Shown here piece after piece: positions 1 to 7,740 of a stretch of DNA of 64,000 nt. The notes beneath the pieces are model-generated. The model searched no databases and was not told where the DNA came from. It saw only the letters and a list, made by a program, of their open reading frames with translations. Source of the stretch: Desulfobulbus oralis (GTDB taxonomy: Bacteria; Desulfobacterota; Desulfobulbia; Desulfobulbales; Desulfobulbaceae). The DNA lies in NCBI RefSeq assembly GCF_002952055.1, contig NZ_CP021255.1:2302001-2366000 (forward strand), given 5' to 3'. Numbering within the stretch: the stretch's first letter is position 1; each line of letters begins with the position of its first letter. The translations under genes and the position numbers were made by a program.

Positions 1-268
1 GGAACCCGAATGTTCGTGAAAATTTTACTGCGAGAACCTGCCACATCAGAAATTGTTTCGTGCCTTGGGTACTATGCTGCATGATTTCGATATGTATTCA
101 CTCGAAGTAATGACAACCTGTGAACCGTACTTCCAAAGGCCAGTCTTGGCCACAGTGCGATGAACAGGAGGGGCGCATCGCTCCGACAGGATGCCCCCGT
201 GGTCTGTTTTTGTCCTGATGCCTGGGACAAAAAAACTTTCAATGTTACCTCTTGAGGAGGAGAATGCC

Positions 269-1486
269 ATGCAACAATTCACAAACCCGAGATTTGTCTA
301 TCACGGAGAAGATGCCCTGAGCACTCTCAAGAAGCTGAAGGGTAAAAAGGCCATGATCTGCATTGGCGGCGGTTCCATCAAACGGAACGGCTTTCTGGAA
401 CTGATTGAGAAGAACCTGAAGGAAGCCGGTTTTGTGACAAAACTCTTTGAAGGCATTGAATCCGACCCGTCCGTGGAAACCGTGAACAAGGGTGCAGCCG
501 CGTTTCAAGAATTTCAGCCGGACTGGATCGTCGCGGTGGGTGGCGGCTCACCGATCGATGCGGCCAAGGCCATGTGGGTCAAGTACGAATACCCGGACAT
601 CACTTTCGAGCAGATGTGCACACCGTTCGGCCTGCCTGAGATGCGGAAAAAGGCCCGTTTTTGCGCCATTCCCACAACCTCGGGTACAGGAACCGAAGTG
701 ACGGCCTTTGCGATCATCACCGACTACCAGAAGGGTATCAAGTACCCAATGGCCGATTTCGAGATTACCCCGGACGTAGCCATTGTTGATCCGGCCCTGG
801 TGCAGAAGCTGCCGGCCAAGTTGGTAGCCTTCACCGGCATGGACGCCCTGACCCATAACATCGAAGCCTACGTTTCCACCGCGCACTCCTGCTATACCGA
901 TGCCATGGCCCTGCACTCCATCCGCATGATCCAGGAGAGCCTTGTATACTCCTATGCAGGCGACCCTGAGGCCCGCAGCGCCATGCACGATGCCCAGTGC
1001 CTAGCTGGTATTGCCTTTTCGAGCGGCCTTTTGGGTATTGTCCATTCCATGGCCCACAAGACCGGTGCAGCCTTCAAGAACGGGCACATCATCCATGGTG
1101 CAGCCAATGCCATGTATTTGCCCAAGGTTATCAAGTTCAACGCGGGTCGACGAGAAATCGCCCTGCGTTATGCCCAGATCGCAGACGCCATCAATCTGGG
1201 TGGCTCGACCGTGTGCGACAAGGTGGATAATTTGATCGGCTTTTGCCGTCGACTCAACACGGAACTGAACATCCCGATGGCAATTCAGAGTTATGGCGAA
1301 GGCGGTCTGAAGGTCGAGGCGGGCAAGGGGATTGTGCCGGAAGACGAGTTCCAGGCCAAGCTCTCCGACATTGCGGCCAACGCCCTGACCGATGCCTGCA
1401 CCGGCTGCAACCCGCGGCCCATCAATCAAAAGCAGATGGAGCAGATGCTGAAATGCTGCTATTATGATGAAGACGTGCTGTTCTGA
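269..1486 (+). CDS. Iron-containing alcohol dehydrogenase
   Basis: A 405-residue NAD(P)-dependent group III (Fe) alcohol dehydrogenase that interconverts alcohols and aldehydes in the cytoplasm. The nucleotide-binding GGGSPIDAAKA lies near residue 91 and TSGTGTE near 138. The metal ligands can be placed at D192, H196, H259 and H276, with the family histidine H263 in HSMAH. Length is normal for the family. I start at the ATG at 269 because GAGGAGG lies just upstream; a longer reading frame to 191 has no ribosome site. It stands alone, with a hairpin behind it and a CRISPR array further on. The substrate (ethanol, butanol or a diol) cannot be told from sequence. Confidence 0.9.
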   Translation: MQQFTNPRFVYHGEDALSTLKKLKGKKAMICIGGGSIKRNGFLELIEKNLKEAGFVTKLFEGIESDPSVETVNKGAAAFQEFQPDWIVAVGGGSPIDAAKAMWVKYEYPDITFEQMCTPFGLPEMRKKARFCAIPTTSGTGTEVTAFAIITDYQKGIKYPMADFEITPDVAIVDPALVQKLPAKLVAFTGMDALTHNIEAYVSTAHSCYTDAMALHSIRMIQESLVYSYAGDPEARSAMHDAQCLAGIAFSSGLLGIVHSMAHKTGAAFKNGHIIHGAANAMYLPKVIKFNAGRREIALRYAQIADAINLGGSTVCDKVDNLIGFCRRLNTELNIPMAIQSYGEGGLKVEAGKGIVPEDEFQAKLSDIAANALTDACTGCNPRPINQKQMEQMLKCCYYDEDVLF

Positions 1487-1512
1487 TTAACCTGTTTTTT
1501 TCGTTGCAAGGA

Positions 1513-1537
1513 AAGGGCCTGCCTTACGCAGGCCCTT
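1513..1537 (+). terminator. Hairpin after alcohol dehydrogenase
   Basis: Perfect 10-bp stem AAGGGCCTGC / GCAGGCCCTT with loop CTTAC, 27 bp after the stop codon. The downstream tract (ATAAAATT) is poor in T for the plus strand, while a run of T lies upstream of the stem, so it could act on transcripts from either side. It separates the dehydrogenase from the CRISPR array. Confidence 0.5.
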
Positions 1538-1549
1538 ATAAAATTCCGT

Positions 1550-2435
1550 GTTTCAATTCACGCCCCTGTGAAGGGGCGACTGGTCAAGGAGCCAATTTCG
1601 AGCCGGACGCATGGGTTTCAATTCACGCCCCTGTGAAGGGGCGACCAGCCTACCCTGCATGCTGACCATCAGCAGCCTGTGTTTCAATTCACGCCCCTGT
1701 GAAGAGGCGACGTCCCTTGACCTTTCCAGCTTGTGAGTCATCTCCTTGTTTCAATTCACGCCCCTGTGAAGGGGCGACTGCATCCTGTAAGGCAATATGA
1801 GCAGGTTTGAATGTTTCAATTCACGCCCCTGTGAAGGGGCGACCACAACCCGTCTTTTGTTGCCCTTGCCCAGCACTGTTTCAATTCACGCCCCTGTGAA
1901 GGGGCGACGATGGCTGGCATATCTGCGCCACCTGCGCCAGAGAGTTTCAATTCACGCCCCTGTGAAGGGGCGACCCTGCAGGAATTTTTCCATTTCTGGG
2001 AATTCCCAGTTTCAATTCACGCCCCTGTGAAGGGGCGACGATGGATTTGTCCGAGAAGCATGTCAGCAAGCTCTTGTTTCAATTCACGCCCCTGTGAAGG
2101 GGCGACTGGGCCAGCATATAGAACTGAAACGGCAGCAGGAGTTTCAATTCACGCCCCTGTGAAGGGGCGACGATCCCGCACGTTTTTGGTCTGGACAAAT
2201 GTCGGCGTTTCAATTCACGCCCCTGTGAAGGGGCGACAATTCCCGGAATCCTTCAAAGCGGAAACAGGGGCGTTTCAATTCACGCCCCTGTGAAGGGGCG
2301 ACTTAGACCTGCTGCACATCCCCCGCTGACACTTCGGGTTTCAATTCACGCCCCTGTGAAGGGGCGACCATGACCGTGCCAGGTTTTGTCCGGTACCGGA
2401 GGGGGTTTCAATTCACGCCCCTGTGAAGGGGCGAC
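1550..2435 (-). CRISPR. CRISPR array, 14 repeats and 13 spacers
   Basis: Fourteen 31-bp repeats begin GTTTCAATTCACG and end AGGGGCGAC on the plus strand; starts are at 1550, 1615, 1681, 1748, 1813, 1878, 1944, 2009, 2076, 2141, 2207, 2272, 2338 and 2405. Spacers are 34-36 bp and all different. Read on the minus strand the repeat starts GTCGCCCC and ends GTGAATTGAAAC, the usual form of type I-C repeats, so transcription is probably right to left with the leader beyond 2435. The only variant repeat is the third from the left (GAAGAGG for GAAGGGG at 1701-1707), in keeping with the left end being older. Only 20 bp separate the last repeat from an IS5 insertion. The I-C call rests on the repeat alone. 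Confidence 0.97.
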
Positions 2436-2459
2436 AGGTCTCCCCGGTGTACATGCTAG

Positions 2460-3301
2460 GCTCAGGCCTCATTAATCGAGATAGAATATGACGGAAGCCG
2501 CGAGGCATAGAGCTGAAAAGAAGGTATGTGCGCAGCGGTCATAACGCATGGCTATTCTCCGCCAGTCCTTGATCCTGCCAAACATGATCTCGATCTTGTG
2601 CCGCTGTTTATACAGATTTTGATCGTACGAGCAGGGTCGCTTCCGGCTCCTTCTGGGCGGGATGCAGGGCGTAATGCCTCTGGCACGCAGGGCATCACGG
2701 AACCAGTCGGCGTCATAACCACGGTCCGCCAGCAGCGCCCTGGCCTCGGGCAAAGCATCTATGGCATCCATAAGCAGGGCGGCTCCTTTGTAGTCGCTTA
2801 CCTGGCCTGCCGTGAGCTTCATGGCCAGGGGCCTGCCGTGGCCGTCGCAAAGGGCATGGAGTTTGGAGTTCAGCCCGCCCTTTGTGCGGCCGATGCAGCG
2901 GGAAAGAGCCCTTTTTTGAGCAAACTGGCGGCGGTACGATGCGCCTTGAGGTGGGTCGCATCGATCATCACCTGGCCATCCTGTCCCGCTGTTTTTGCCA
3001 ATTCGGTAAAAATGTTGTTGAAGATGCCCATCTGGCTCCAGCGCAAAAAACGATTGTAGAGCGTCTTGTACGGGCCATACTCGCGCGGCGCATCTTTCCA
3101 CTGCAGGCCATGCTTGATGACATAAATGATGCCGCTGATGACTTTCCGGTCATCGACCCGCGGAATACCATGTGAACGTGGGAAGAAGGGCTTGATACGT
3201 TCGAGTTGTTCGGCAGAAAGGTAGAAAAGTTGGCTCATGGCGTCCTCCTTGAGCACAACTAACCAACTTTTCTGCTTTTTGGCAATTAATGAGGCCTGAG
3301 C
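2460..3301 (-). mobile_element. Complete IS5-family insertion sequence
   Basis: An 842-bp element bounded by perfect 17-bp inverted ends: GCTCAGGCCTCATTAAT at 2460-2476 and its complement ending at 3301. It is flanked by a 4-bp duplication CTAG (2456-2459 and 3302-3305), which fits the YTAR target of the IS5 family. It carries one transposase read through a frameshift. It lies 20 bp from the last CRISPR repeat on one side and inside a truncated IS30 transposase on the other. Intact ends and target duplication suggest a fairly recent insertion. Confidence 0.9.
2472..3238 (-). CDS. IS5-family DDE transposase made by -1 frameshift
   Basis: Two overlapping frames. The first starts at 3238 (MSQLFYLSAEQ, behind AAGGAGG) and closes at 2870; the second closes at 2472. 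They meet at an A6G heptamer on the minus strand (about 2917-2911), where a -1 slip changes LLKKG into KRALSRCIGRTKGG. The first frame has the helix-turn-helix-like start and the first catalytic Asp (MIDATH). The second supplies Asp in LLADRGYDADWF and Glu in KIEIMFGRIKDWRR. This is the standard layout of the IS427-type branch of IS5 and I think the element is functional rather than broken. Confidence 0.85.
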
Positions 3302-3305
3302 CTAG

Positions 3306-4144
3306 AAAATACTGCCGCAAAAGCCCGTTGCTGTTTTCGTTCGTCCCACGTTGCCACGGGGCATGTGGTTTACAAAAATACGTGCGCAGGCCAGTGGCTG
3401 CCTCCAGCGCCCTGAAGCCTGCCATTTCCGAACCATTATCAAGCGTCAAGGTCTGCCGCAGCTTTGACGGCACAGCACGCAGGCAGGGAATGAGTGCCGC
3501 ATTGAAGGACGCGGCTGTCTTGTCTTGTACCTTGGCCAGCAGGAGAAAGCGGCTTTTGCGTTCGGTACAGCTGAGCAGCGCCGCTTTTCCTCTGGAGGCA
3601 CAGACAAGGTCGGCTTCCCAGTCACCAAAGCGAGTTCCGAGTTCCACAATCCCCGGGCGGCAGCTGATATCAATACGCCCGGGAAACAGGCGCCGGCCCT
3701 GGCCATACCTGCTTTGCCGCCTCCGGCCTTTGTGGGCGCGGCGCAGATGGCGGTAGCTGGTATCGCCAAATTGTGCCGCTGCATAGACCCGGCGGTAGAT
3801 AGTCTCTGTACTGATACGCATGCTTTGATCCTCTGGATACTCCAGACGGATGCGGCCCGCAATCTGTTCGGGAGACCAGTTTGCACGCAACTTTTCATCG
3901 GCCCAGGCAACCAGTTCGGGCCGATTCATACAGCGGTAATGCCTTGCTCTCTTTCGTCTTTTGTGGGCACGCCGCTCTGCGCACGATAACCTTTTTTTGC
4001 AGAGCCTGCGTTGCGGCGCAGCTCCCGGGAAACAGTGCTGTGACTCCTGCCCAGGCGTCTGGCCATTTCCCGGCAGCTCAGGCCCATGGACACAAATATT
4101 TTGATACTGATGCGTTCTTCCAGAGTAAGATGGCTATGGGACAT
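3306..4144 (-). pseudogene. IS30-family transposase, frameshifted and 3'-truncated
   Basis: The start (MSHSHLTLEERISIKIF, then a helix-turn-helix with GRSHSTVSREL) and the body (WSPEQIAGRIRLE, then the DDE core with DWEADLV, LDNGSE and GTNENSNGLLRQYF) are clear IS30 family. They lie in two frames: the N-terminal frame stops at 3926, and the body reads in the -1 frame from about 3985, near an A7 run. The C-terminus is lost at 3306, where the IS5 element and its CTAG duplication begin. Sequence beyond the IS5 does not continue the IS30 gene, so the tail was already gone before IS5 arrived. No matching terminal repeats were found. Confidence 0.85.
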
Positions 4145-4222
4145 GGCGGGCTCCTTCTGGCTGAGTGGTTGTTGGTGCTGCCAACTCGACCAGAATCCCG
4201 CCCTGTCCTTTAACTCTTCATG

Positions 4223-4294
4223 CCCCTACCAAGTGGTGCGTTTGGAATGAGAATCTACCCCCTACCACGTGGTGCATTTGGAATGAGAATCTAC
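4223..4294. repeat. Two tandem 36-bp repeats, possible orphan IS end
   Basis: Units at 4223-4258 and 4259-4294 differ at only two positions; each contains GGAATGAGAATCTACC. No gene covers them. Elements of the IS21 group carry several copies of a transposase-binding repeat at each end and finish in TG/CA; read on the minus strand this stretch begins TGGGTAGATTCTC, which would fit an isolated end. No transposase of that group is in the window, so this is inference. Confidence 0.6.
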
Positions 4295-4299
4295 CCAGC

Positions 4300-4356
4300 A
4301 ACGAGAACGAAGGTGGTCTTTTGCGACAGTATTTTCAAAAGGGTGCTTCTGCTTAA
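4300..4356 (+). pseudogene. 3' tail of a second IS30-type transposase
   Basis: Nineteen plus-strand codons ending in TAA contain GGLLRQYFQKGASA, the C-terminal segment of IS30 transposases (compare NGLLRQYF in the minus-strand copy at about 3310). Codons differ from that copy, so it is another element rather than the missing end of the same one. It directly abuts the tandem 36-bp repeat, as expected when one IS lands in another and later decays. AT-rich DNA with no gene follows to 4572. Confidence 0.55.
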
Positions 4357-4621
4357 TCATGTTATTTAACGGCCTACTTGCAATTTGAAGGCACCATACT
4401 TTATTTCAATGAGCACATTTTAGGGGTAAACCCATGGTTTCAGGTAGAAGATATAAAGCTATAATTTGTGTTGTAAATTTTTTGAAAAAGTTAGATTATT
4501 TACGCCGTTTAGGATTTCTTATAGGATTTTTTGCAGTTTTATTTATATTTTCAAATGGAATAAGTGAATTCTCTACCGCCTAAAGGCGGTAGCTTCGAAC
4601 CATTGCCGCCTGCAAGGCGGC

Positions 4622-5065
4622 TTACGGAGCCAGGGTAAAATCGTCATCGTGGGCTCGCTCCTCCAAGTCCTGCTCTGCAATATATTGCATGATGACATCG
4701 TCTGTGACATTGCCTGAACTGGCGGCAAAATATCCGCGACCCCACAGATGACGGCCCCAAAATTGCCCGGACAAACGTCGGTTTTCTGCAAGCAGCTTGC
4801 GTGAGGTTTTCCCTTTTATGCGGCCAACCAATTTACTCACAGAAATCTGTGGAGGAAGCGAAACAAACAGATGTACATGATCTTTGGAGACGTGCCCTTT
4901 CAAAATATCTATATCCATGGATCGGCATATTTCTCGTATCAGATCCCGTAAACGCACGGCCACGTCTCCAAAGAGAACCGGTTTGCGATACTTGGTAATC
5001 CATACAATATGGACCTTGAGGGAATAAATTGAATGCGAGCCTTTGCGATACGCATAGTCATCCAT
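4622..5065 (-). CDS. tnpA: IS200-like Y1 (HUH) transposase TnpA
   Basis: A 147-residue protein of normal length for TnpA of the IS200/IS605 group, which moves single-stranded DNA by tyrosine chemistry. The HUH motif reads HVHLF (after KGHVSKD, about residue 65) and the catalytic tyrosine lies in IMQYIAEQ near residue 127. KYRKPVLF and WGRGYFAASSG are typical family stretches. The gene looks intact. Its start codon sits in the loop of a long hairpin (see 5042-5076). Confidence 0.9.
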   Translation of the reverse strand: MDDYAYRKGSHSIYSLKVHIVWITKYRKPVLFGDVAVRLRDLIREICRSMDIDILKGHVSKDHVHLFVSLPPQISVSKLVGRIKGKTSRKLLAENRRLSGQFWGRHLWGRGYFAASSGNVTDDVIMQYIAEQDLEERAHDDDFTLAP

Positions 5066-5076
5066 AGTATCGCAAA
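5042..5076 (-). promoter_or_regulatory. Hairpin around the tnpA start codon
   Basis: TTTGCGATAC at 5042-5051 and its perfect complement at 5067-5076 enclose the ATG at 5065-5063. In the transcript the start codon would lie in the loop, with G-rich bases on both sides. IS200 elements are known to restrain transposase translation by structure at the start region; that this hairpin does so here is inference. Confidence 0.5.
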
Positions 5077-5103
5077 CCTACTGAAGTCTTCGCCTCAAGG
5101 CGA

Positions 5104-5548
5104 GGGATTTTCTCCCATTCCCAGAAAGAGACATTAAAGAGAAGCTAGCCTTCCAGCCTTTATTATGGACTTATATCCTTTATAGTGATACTTAGTGTGC
5201 AGTGCTATCAAATGTAATCTTGTCATTTCTAAATGAAAATCATGCAACAATAAAAACACTTTGAGACATTTGTACAAAAGAACAACGATTGGCAATTGTT
5301 TATTGTATTGAACGATTGCATAAAAAATTTTTATCAGATCGAATGCCCTTAAATTTTGAAAGTGGCTTAGATCTTTCTGAAGAAATTGAAAGAGTTTCTA
5401 GCGTATTAGAATTTTGGAGGATCAAGCACCAATGAAGAGTTCACCGGCTTGCCCGGTGTAACGGCTGGCTGCATTACGCGAGCCGTTCAGGAGGACTGTG
5501 GCGCGGGATATTGCGGCATTGATGAAATCAAGAGGGAAGAGCGTGCAT
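5104..5548. other. AT-rich gap between IS200 and VanZ-like gene
   Basis: This 445-bp stretch is clearly richer in A+T than its surroundings. The only coding-like signal is the short open tail at 5265-5435. A small hairpin (CACCGG/CCGGTG) lies near 5445-5461 without a T tract. I see no RNA gene. It may be remnant foreign DNA left by the neighbouring insertion sequences. Confidence 0.5.
5265..5435 (+). pseudogene. Possible C-terminal fragment of a lost gene
   Basis: An open frame of 56 codons follows a TGA and ends with TGA. It has no good start (one internal ATG at 5343). The residues look protein-like: a basic, helical stretch (IERLHKKFLSD), then PLNFESGLDLSEEIERVSS, ending FWRIKHQ. I do not recognise the family. 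The low GC and the nearby mobile DNA fit a decayed acquired gene. It could also be chance in AT-rich DNA. Confidence 0.25.
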
Positions 5549-6556
5549 TCAGTTCAGGTGGACGTGGTCCAGAAACAGTGCCAAAGGCGCTTTCTGCTGC
5601 ACCACAAAGAGGCTGAAGCCCGCTATGTGGCTCATGTCCATGCGCCGGCCTTTGGGCGCTTTTTCCGCCTCTTCCAGGTCAATTGCCAGGTCGTTCCACC
5701 CGGGTCTGAGCACGAGCTGGGTGTTGAAGCGGTCGCTGTAGGGGCCATGCGTGCGCCGGTGCCGGCTGTCGTCCAGCCGGCAGTTCAGTTCGAGCGGGCC
5801 GTTCAGCGGGTTATAGACGCTGAAGCGCAGCCAACGATAACCATGCCAGTCGTGCGGAAAATGGAGCAGGGTCACGCCGGAGATCCTGGCGGTTGAGAGC
5901 TGCACCCGGGCCGAACAACTGCCGTGGCGCACGATGCCTTTTTCCTGCCGCAACTGGTTTGCGTGGTACCAGCGGCTCAGCTCCCCCTTGCTTTCAAAAT
6001 CCGCCAGCACCGGGAATTCCCGCCAGGCCCGGTCTTCATCCCGCACGCTTCTGAAAAGAGGCCAGAGCGCGCAGCACAACAGGACGAGTGATGCCGCCCG
6101 CAGGACTCCGAGGCAGAGCCGCTGCCGGGACTCCTGCAGCGGCCAGCACTGGAACACCAGCACCAGCAGGATGCCCAGCGTGTTTCTGAACAGATCGTCC
6201 ATGCCGGGCCTGCGCCCGTTTACGGCAAATTGCAGACACTCGATGATGAGGCCCGCGACAAAGGGCAGCAGCACGAGGAGGGCCAGACGCCTGCCCCTGG
6301 ACAGCGCCGCCTGCCAGTCCGAGGCCAGACCGGTCAGCCACAGGGTGAAGAGGCCAAAATAGAGGATATGGCCCAGATCCCAGAGATGCACCCGGGAGCG
6401 GGCCGAATAGAAGCCCGGCCCTCCCACAAAGAAGAAGGGCAGGCCGATGACGAGCAGTACCGGAATGCTCCGTCGTACTAGCGTGTGCAAAGCAGATACC
6501 TGCCTCTGGACTGCCGCGCCGGACACCCCTGCCCTTTCGCAGCGAACCATGAACAT
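5549..6556 (-). CDS. VanZ-like membrane protein with C-terminal extracytoplasmic domain
   Basis: 335 residues. The first half has four to five membrane segments and VanZ-like features (WDLGHILYFGLFTLWL, then FVAGLIIECLQFAVNGRRPGMDDLFRNTLGI). The second half, from about residue 180, is a soluble beta-rich stretch (FPVLADFESKGELSRW and beyond) that resembles a carbohydrate-binding-like fold; that is a guess. VanZ proteins confer low-level teicoplanin resistance in enterococci, but most bacterial homologues have no known role. The start is uncertain: no ribosome site precedes 6556, and a GTG at 6526 behind GGGCAGGG is an alternative. It lies 65 bp beyond coaD, same strand. Confidence 0.7.
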   Translation of the reverse strand: MFMVRCERAGVSGAAVQRQVSALHTLVRRSIPVLLVIGLPFFFVGGPGFYSARSRVHLWDLGHILYFGLFTLWLTGLASDWQAALSRGRRLALLVLLPFVAGLIIECLQFAVNGRRPGMDDLFRNTLGILLVLVFQCWPLQESRQRLCLGVLRAASLVLLCCALWPLFRSVRDEDRAWREFPVLADFESKGELSRWYHANQLRQEKGIVRHGSCSARVQLSTARISGVTLLHFPHDWHGYRWLRFSVYNPLNGPLELNCRLDDSRHRRTHGPYSDRFNTQLVLRPGWNDLAIDLEEAEKAPKGRRMDMSHIAGFSLFVVQQKAPLALFLDHVHLN

Positions 6557-6621
6557 TCAGCGGGAGCTATCATACCGCATTTGCCGGGGCTTTGCCAGCG
6601 GGCCCGGGGCACTCGTCCGGA

Positions 6622-7146
6622 TCACCCGAACTTGCGTTTCAGGGCCGCTTCCACATGTTTCGGCACCAGTCCCGTGATGTTGCCGCCAAAGCGGGCCGCA
6701 TTTTTGATAGCCGTGGAACTGATGTAAATCCAGCGGAAGCCGGTCATGAGGAAGACCGTCTCCACCTGTGGCGCCAGACGGCGGTTCATCAGGGCGAGCT
6801 GGAATTCATAGTCGAAATCCGAAATGGCTCGCAGCCCGCGGATAATGGCGGGAACATTGTGTTCCAGGGCATAGTCCACCACCAGTCCGCTGGTCCAGCC
6901 CACCGTCAGCCGATCATGCAGGTCCGCAAAGCACTCGCGAATGAGCTGGCAGCGTTCCGTCAGCTCGAAGAGCGGTTCCTTGTTCACGTTGATGGCGACC
7001 AGCACGGTGATGCGGTCAAAGAGGCGAAGACCGCGGTGGATGATGTCCAGATGGCCGTTGGTGATGGGATCAAAGGTGCCCGGGTAGAGGGCATGGCGGC
7101 TTTGCCCCGGCTTCAGGGCGGCTTGGGACAGGAGAGTGGCGTCCAT
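6622..7146 (-). CDS. coaD: Phosphopantetheine adenylyltransferase
   Basis: 174 residues. It joins ATP and 4'-phosphopantetheine to give dephospho-CoA, the fourth step of CoA synthesis. The nucleotidyltransferase signature YPGTFDPITNGH is near residue 21, IIRGLRAISDFDYEFQ in the middle, and ISSTAIKNAARFGG near the end. About a dozen extra residues precede the usual start, but GGAGC upstream supports the ATG at 7146. It begins 3 bp after rsmD, a common bacterial pairing. Confidence 0.95.
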   Translation of the reverse strand: MDATLLSQAALKPGQSRHALYPGTFDPITNGHLDIIHRGLRLFDRITVLVAINVNKEPLFELTERCQLIRECFADLHDRLTVGWTSGLVVDYALEHNVPAIIRGLRAISDFDYEFQLALMNRRLAPQVETVFLMTGFRWIYISSTAIKNAARFGGNITGLVPKHVEAALKRKFG

Positions 7147-7149
7147 GAT

Positions 7150-7740
7150 TCATGCTCCGTTGGGCTGGCAGACCGTGTAGAGCCACAGGCTGCTGGCTCC
7201 GTACCGCCGTCTGTCCTGCAGCCGCAGGGCGCCGACGCGCCGGGGCAGCAGGATGCTCTGGTGTTCTTCGGCGACGACCAGCGCGTTCGGTGCGAGGAAA
7301 TGTGCGCCTTCTACCACAGGCAACAGGTCAGCCGCCAGATTTTTTCCATAGGGCGGATCCATGAAGACCAGATCGAATCGGTGCGGAGGCGGGATGTGGC
7401 CGCTCAGGAAGGCGAGTTCGCTTTTTTTGTCCAGATGCAGGCGGAGAAAACCTGCCTGCACGCCCGCGTTCAGGCAGGAGCTGACATTTGTGGCAATGAG
7501 GCGGCCGGATGCCATGGCTTCATCGATGAACAGCACGGCCCGGGCGCCCCGGCTGAGCGCCTCTATGCCCCAGGCGCCGGTGCCGGCAAAGAGTTCCAGC
7601 ACCACGGCATGGCGCACCCGGCTGCCCAGGATATTGAACAGCGCCTCCCGCACCCGGTCGCAGGTGGGGCGGAGCAATTGCTGGTCGCCTTTGGGCCCCA
7701 GCAAACGCCGCCCTCTGGCCAGACCGCCGGTGATGCGCAT
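7150..7740 (-). CDS. rsmD: 16S rRNA guanine-966 N2-methyltransferase
   Basis: 196 residues, normal for RsmD, which methylates G966 of 16S rRNA using S-adenosylmethionine. The opening RITGGLARGRRL, the SAM-binding FAGTGAWGIEALSRGA and the catalytic DPPYG (in FMDPPYGKNL) are all visible. Its ATG overlaps the pssA stop (TGATG at 7742-7738), so the two are translationally coupled. Confidence 0.93.
   Translation of the reverse strand: MRITGGLARGRRLLGPKGDQQLLRPTCDRVREALFNILGSRVRHAVVLELFAGTGAWGIEALSRGARAVLFIDEAMASGRLIATNVSSCLNAGVQAGFLRLHLDKKSELAFLSGHIPPPHRFDLVFMDPPYGKNLAADLLPVVEGAHFLAPNALVVAEEHQSILLPRRVGALRLQDRRRYGASSLWLYTVCQPNGA

Larger units (their letters stand above)
4573..5103 (-). mobile_element. 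IS200/IS605-type element with terminal hairpins
   Basis: The tnpA gene is bracketed by short perfect hairpins instead of inverted repeats: CTACCGCC/GGCGGTAG (4573-4592), GCCGCC/GGCGGC (4605-4621) and TCGCC/GGCGA (5090-5103). Such subterminal hairpins are the sites recognised by single-strand Y1 transposases. No tnpB is present, so this is the IS200-like form. Exact cleavage points cannot be set from one copy. Confidence 0.75.

Noticed and set aside
1797-2293. Short plus-strand frames with repeated FNSRPCEGA peptides
   Set aside because: They are translations of the CRISPR repeats and spacers, not genes.
2526-3059. Plus-strand frame within the IS5 element
   Set aside because: It is antisense to the transposase, whose DDE residues and frameshift site are clear.
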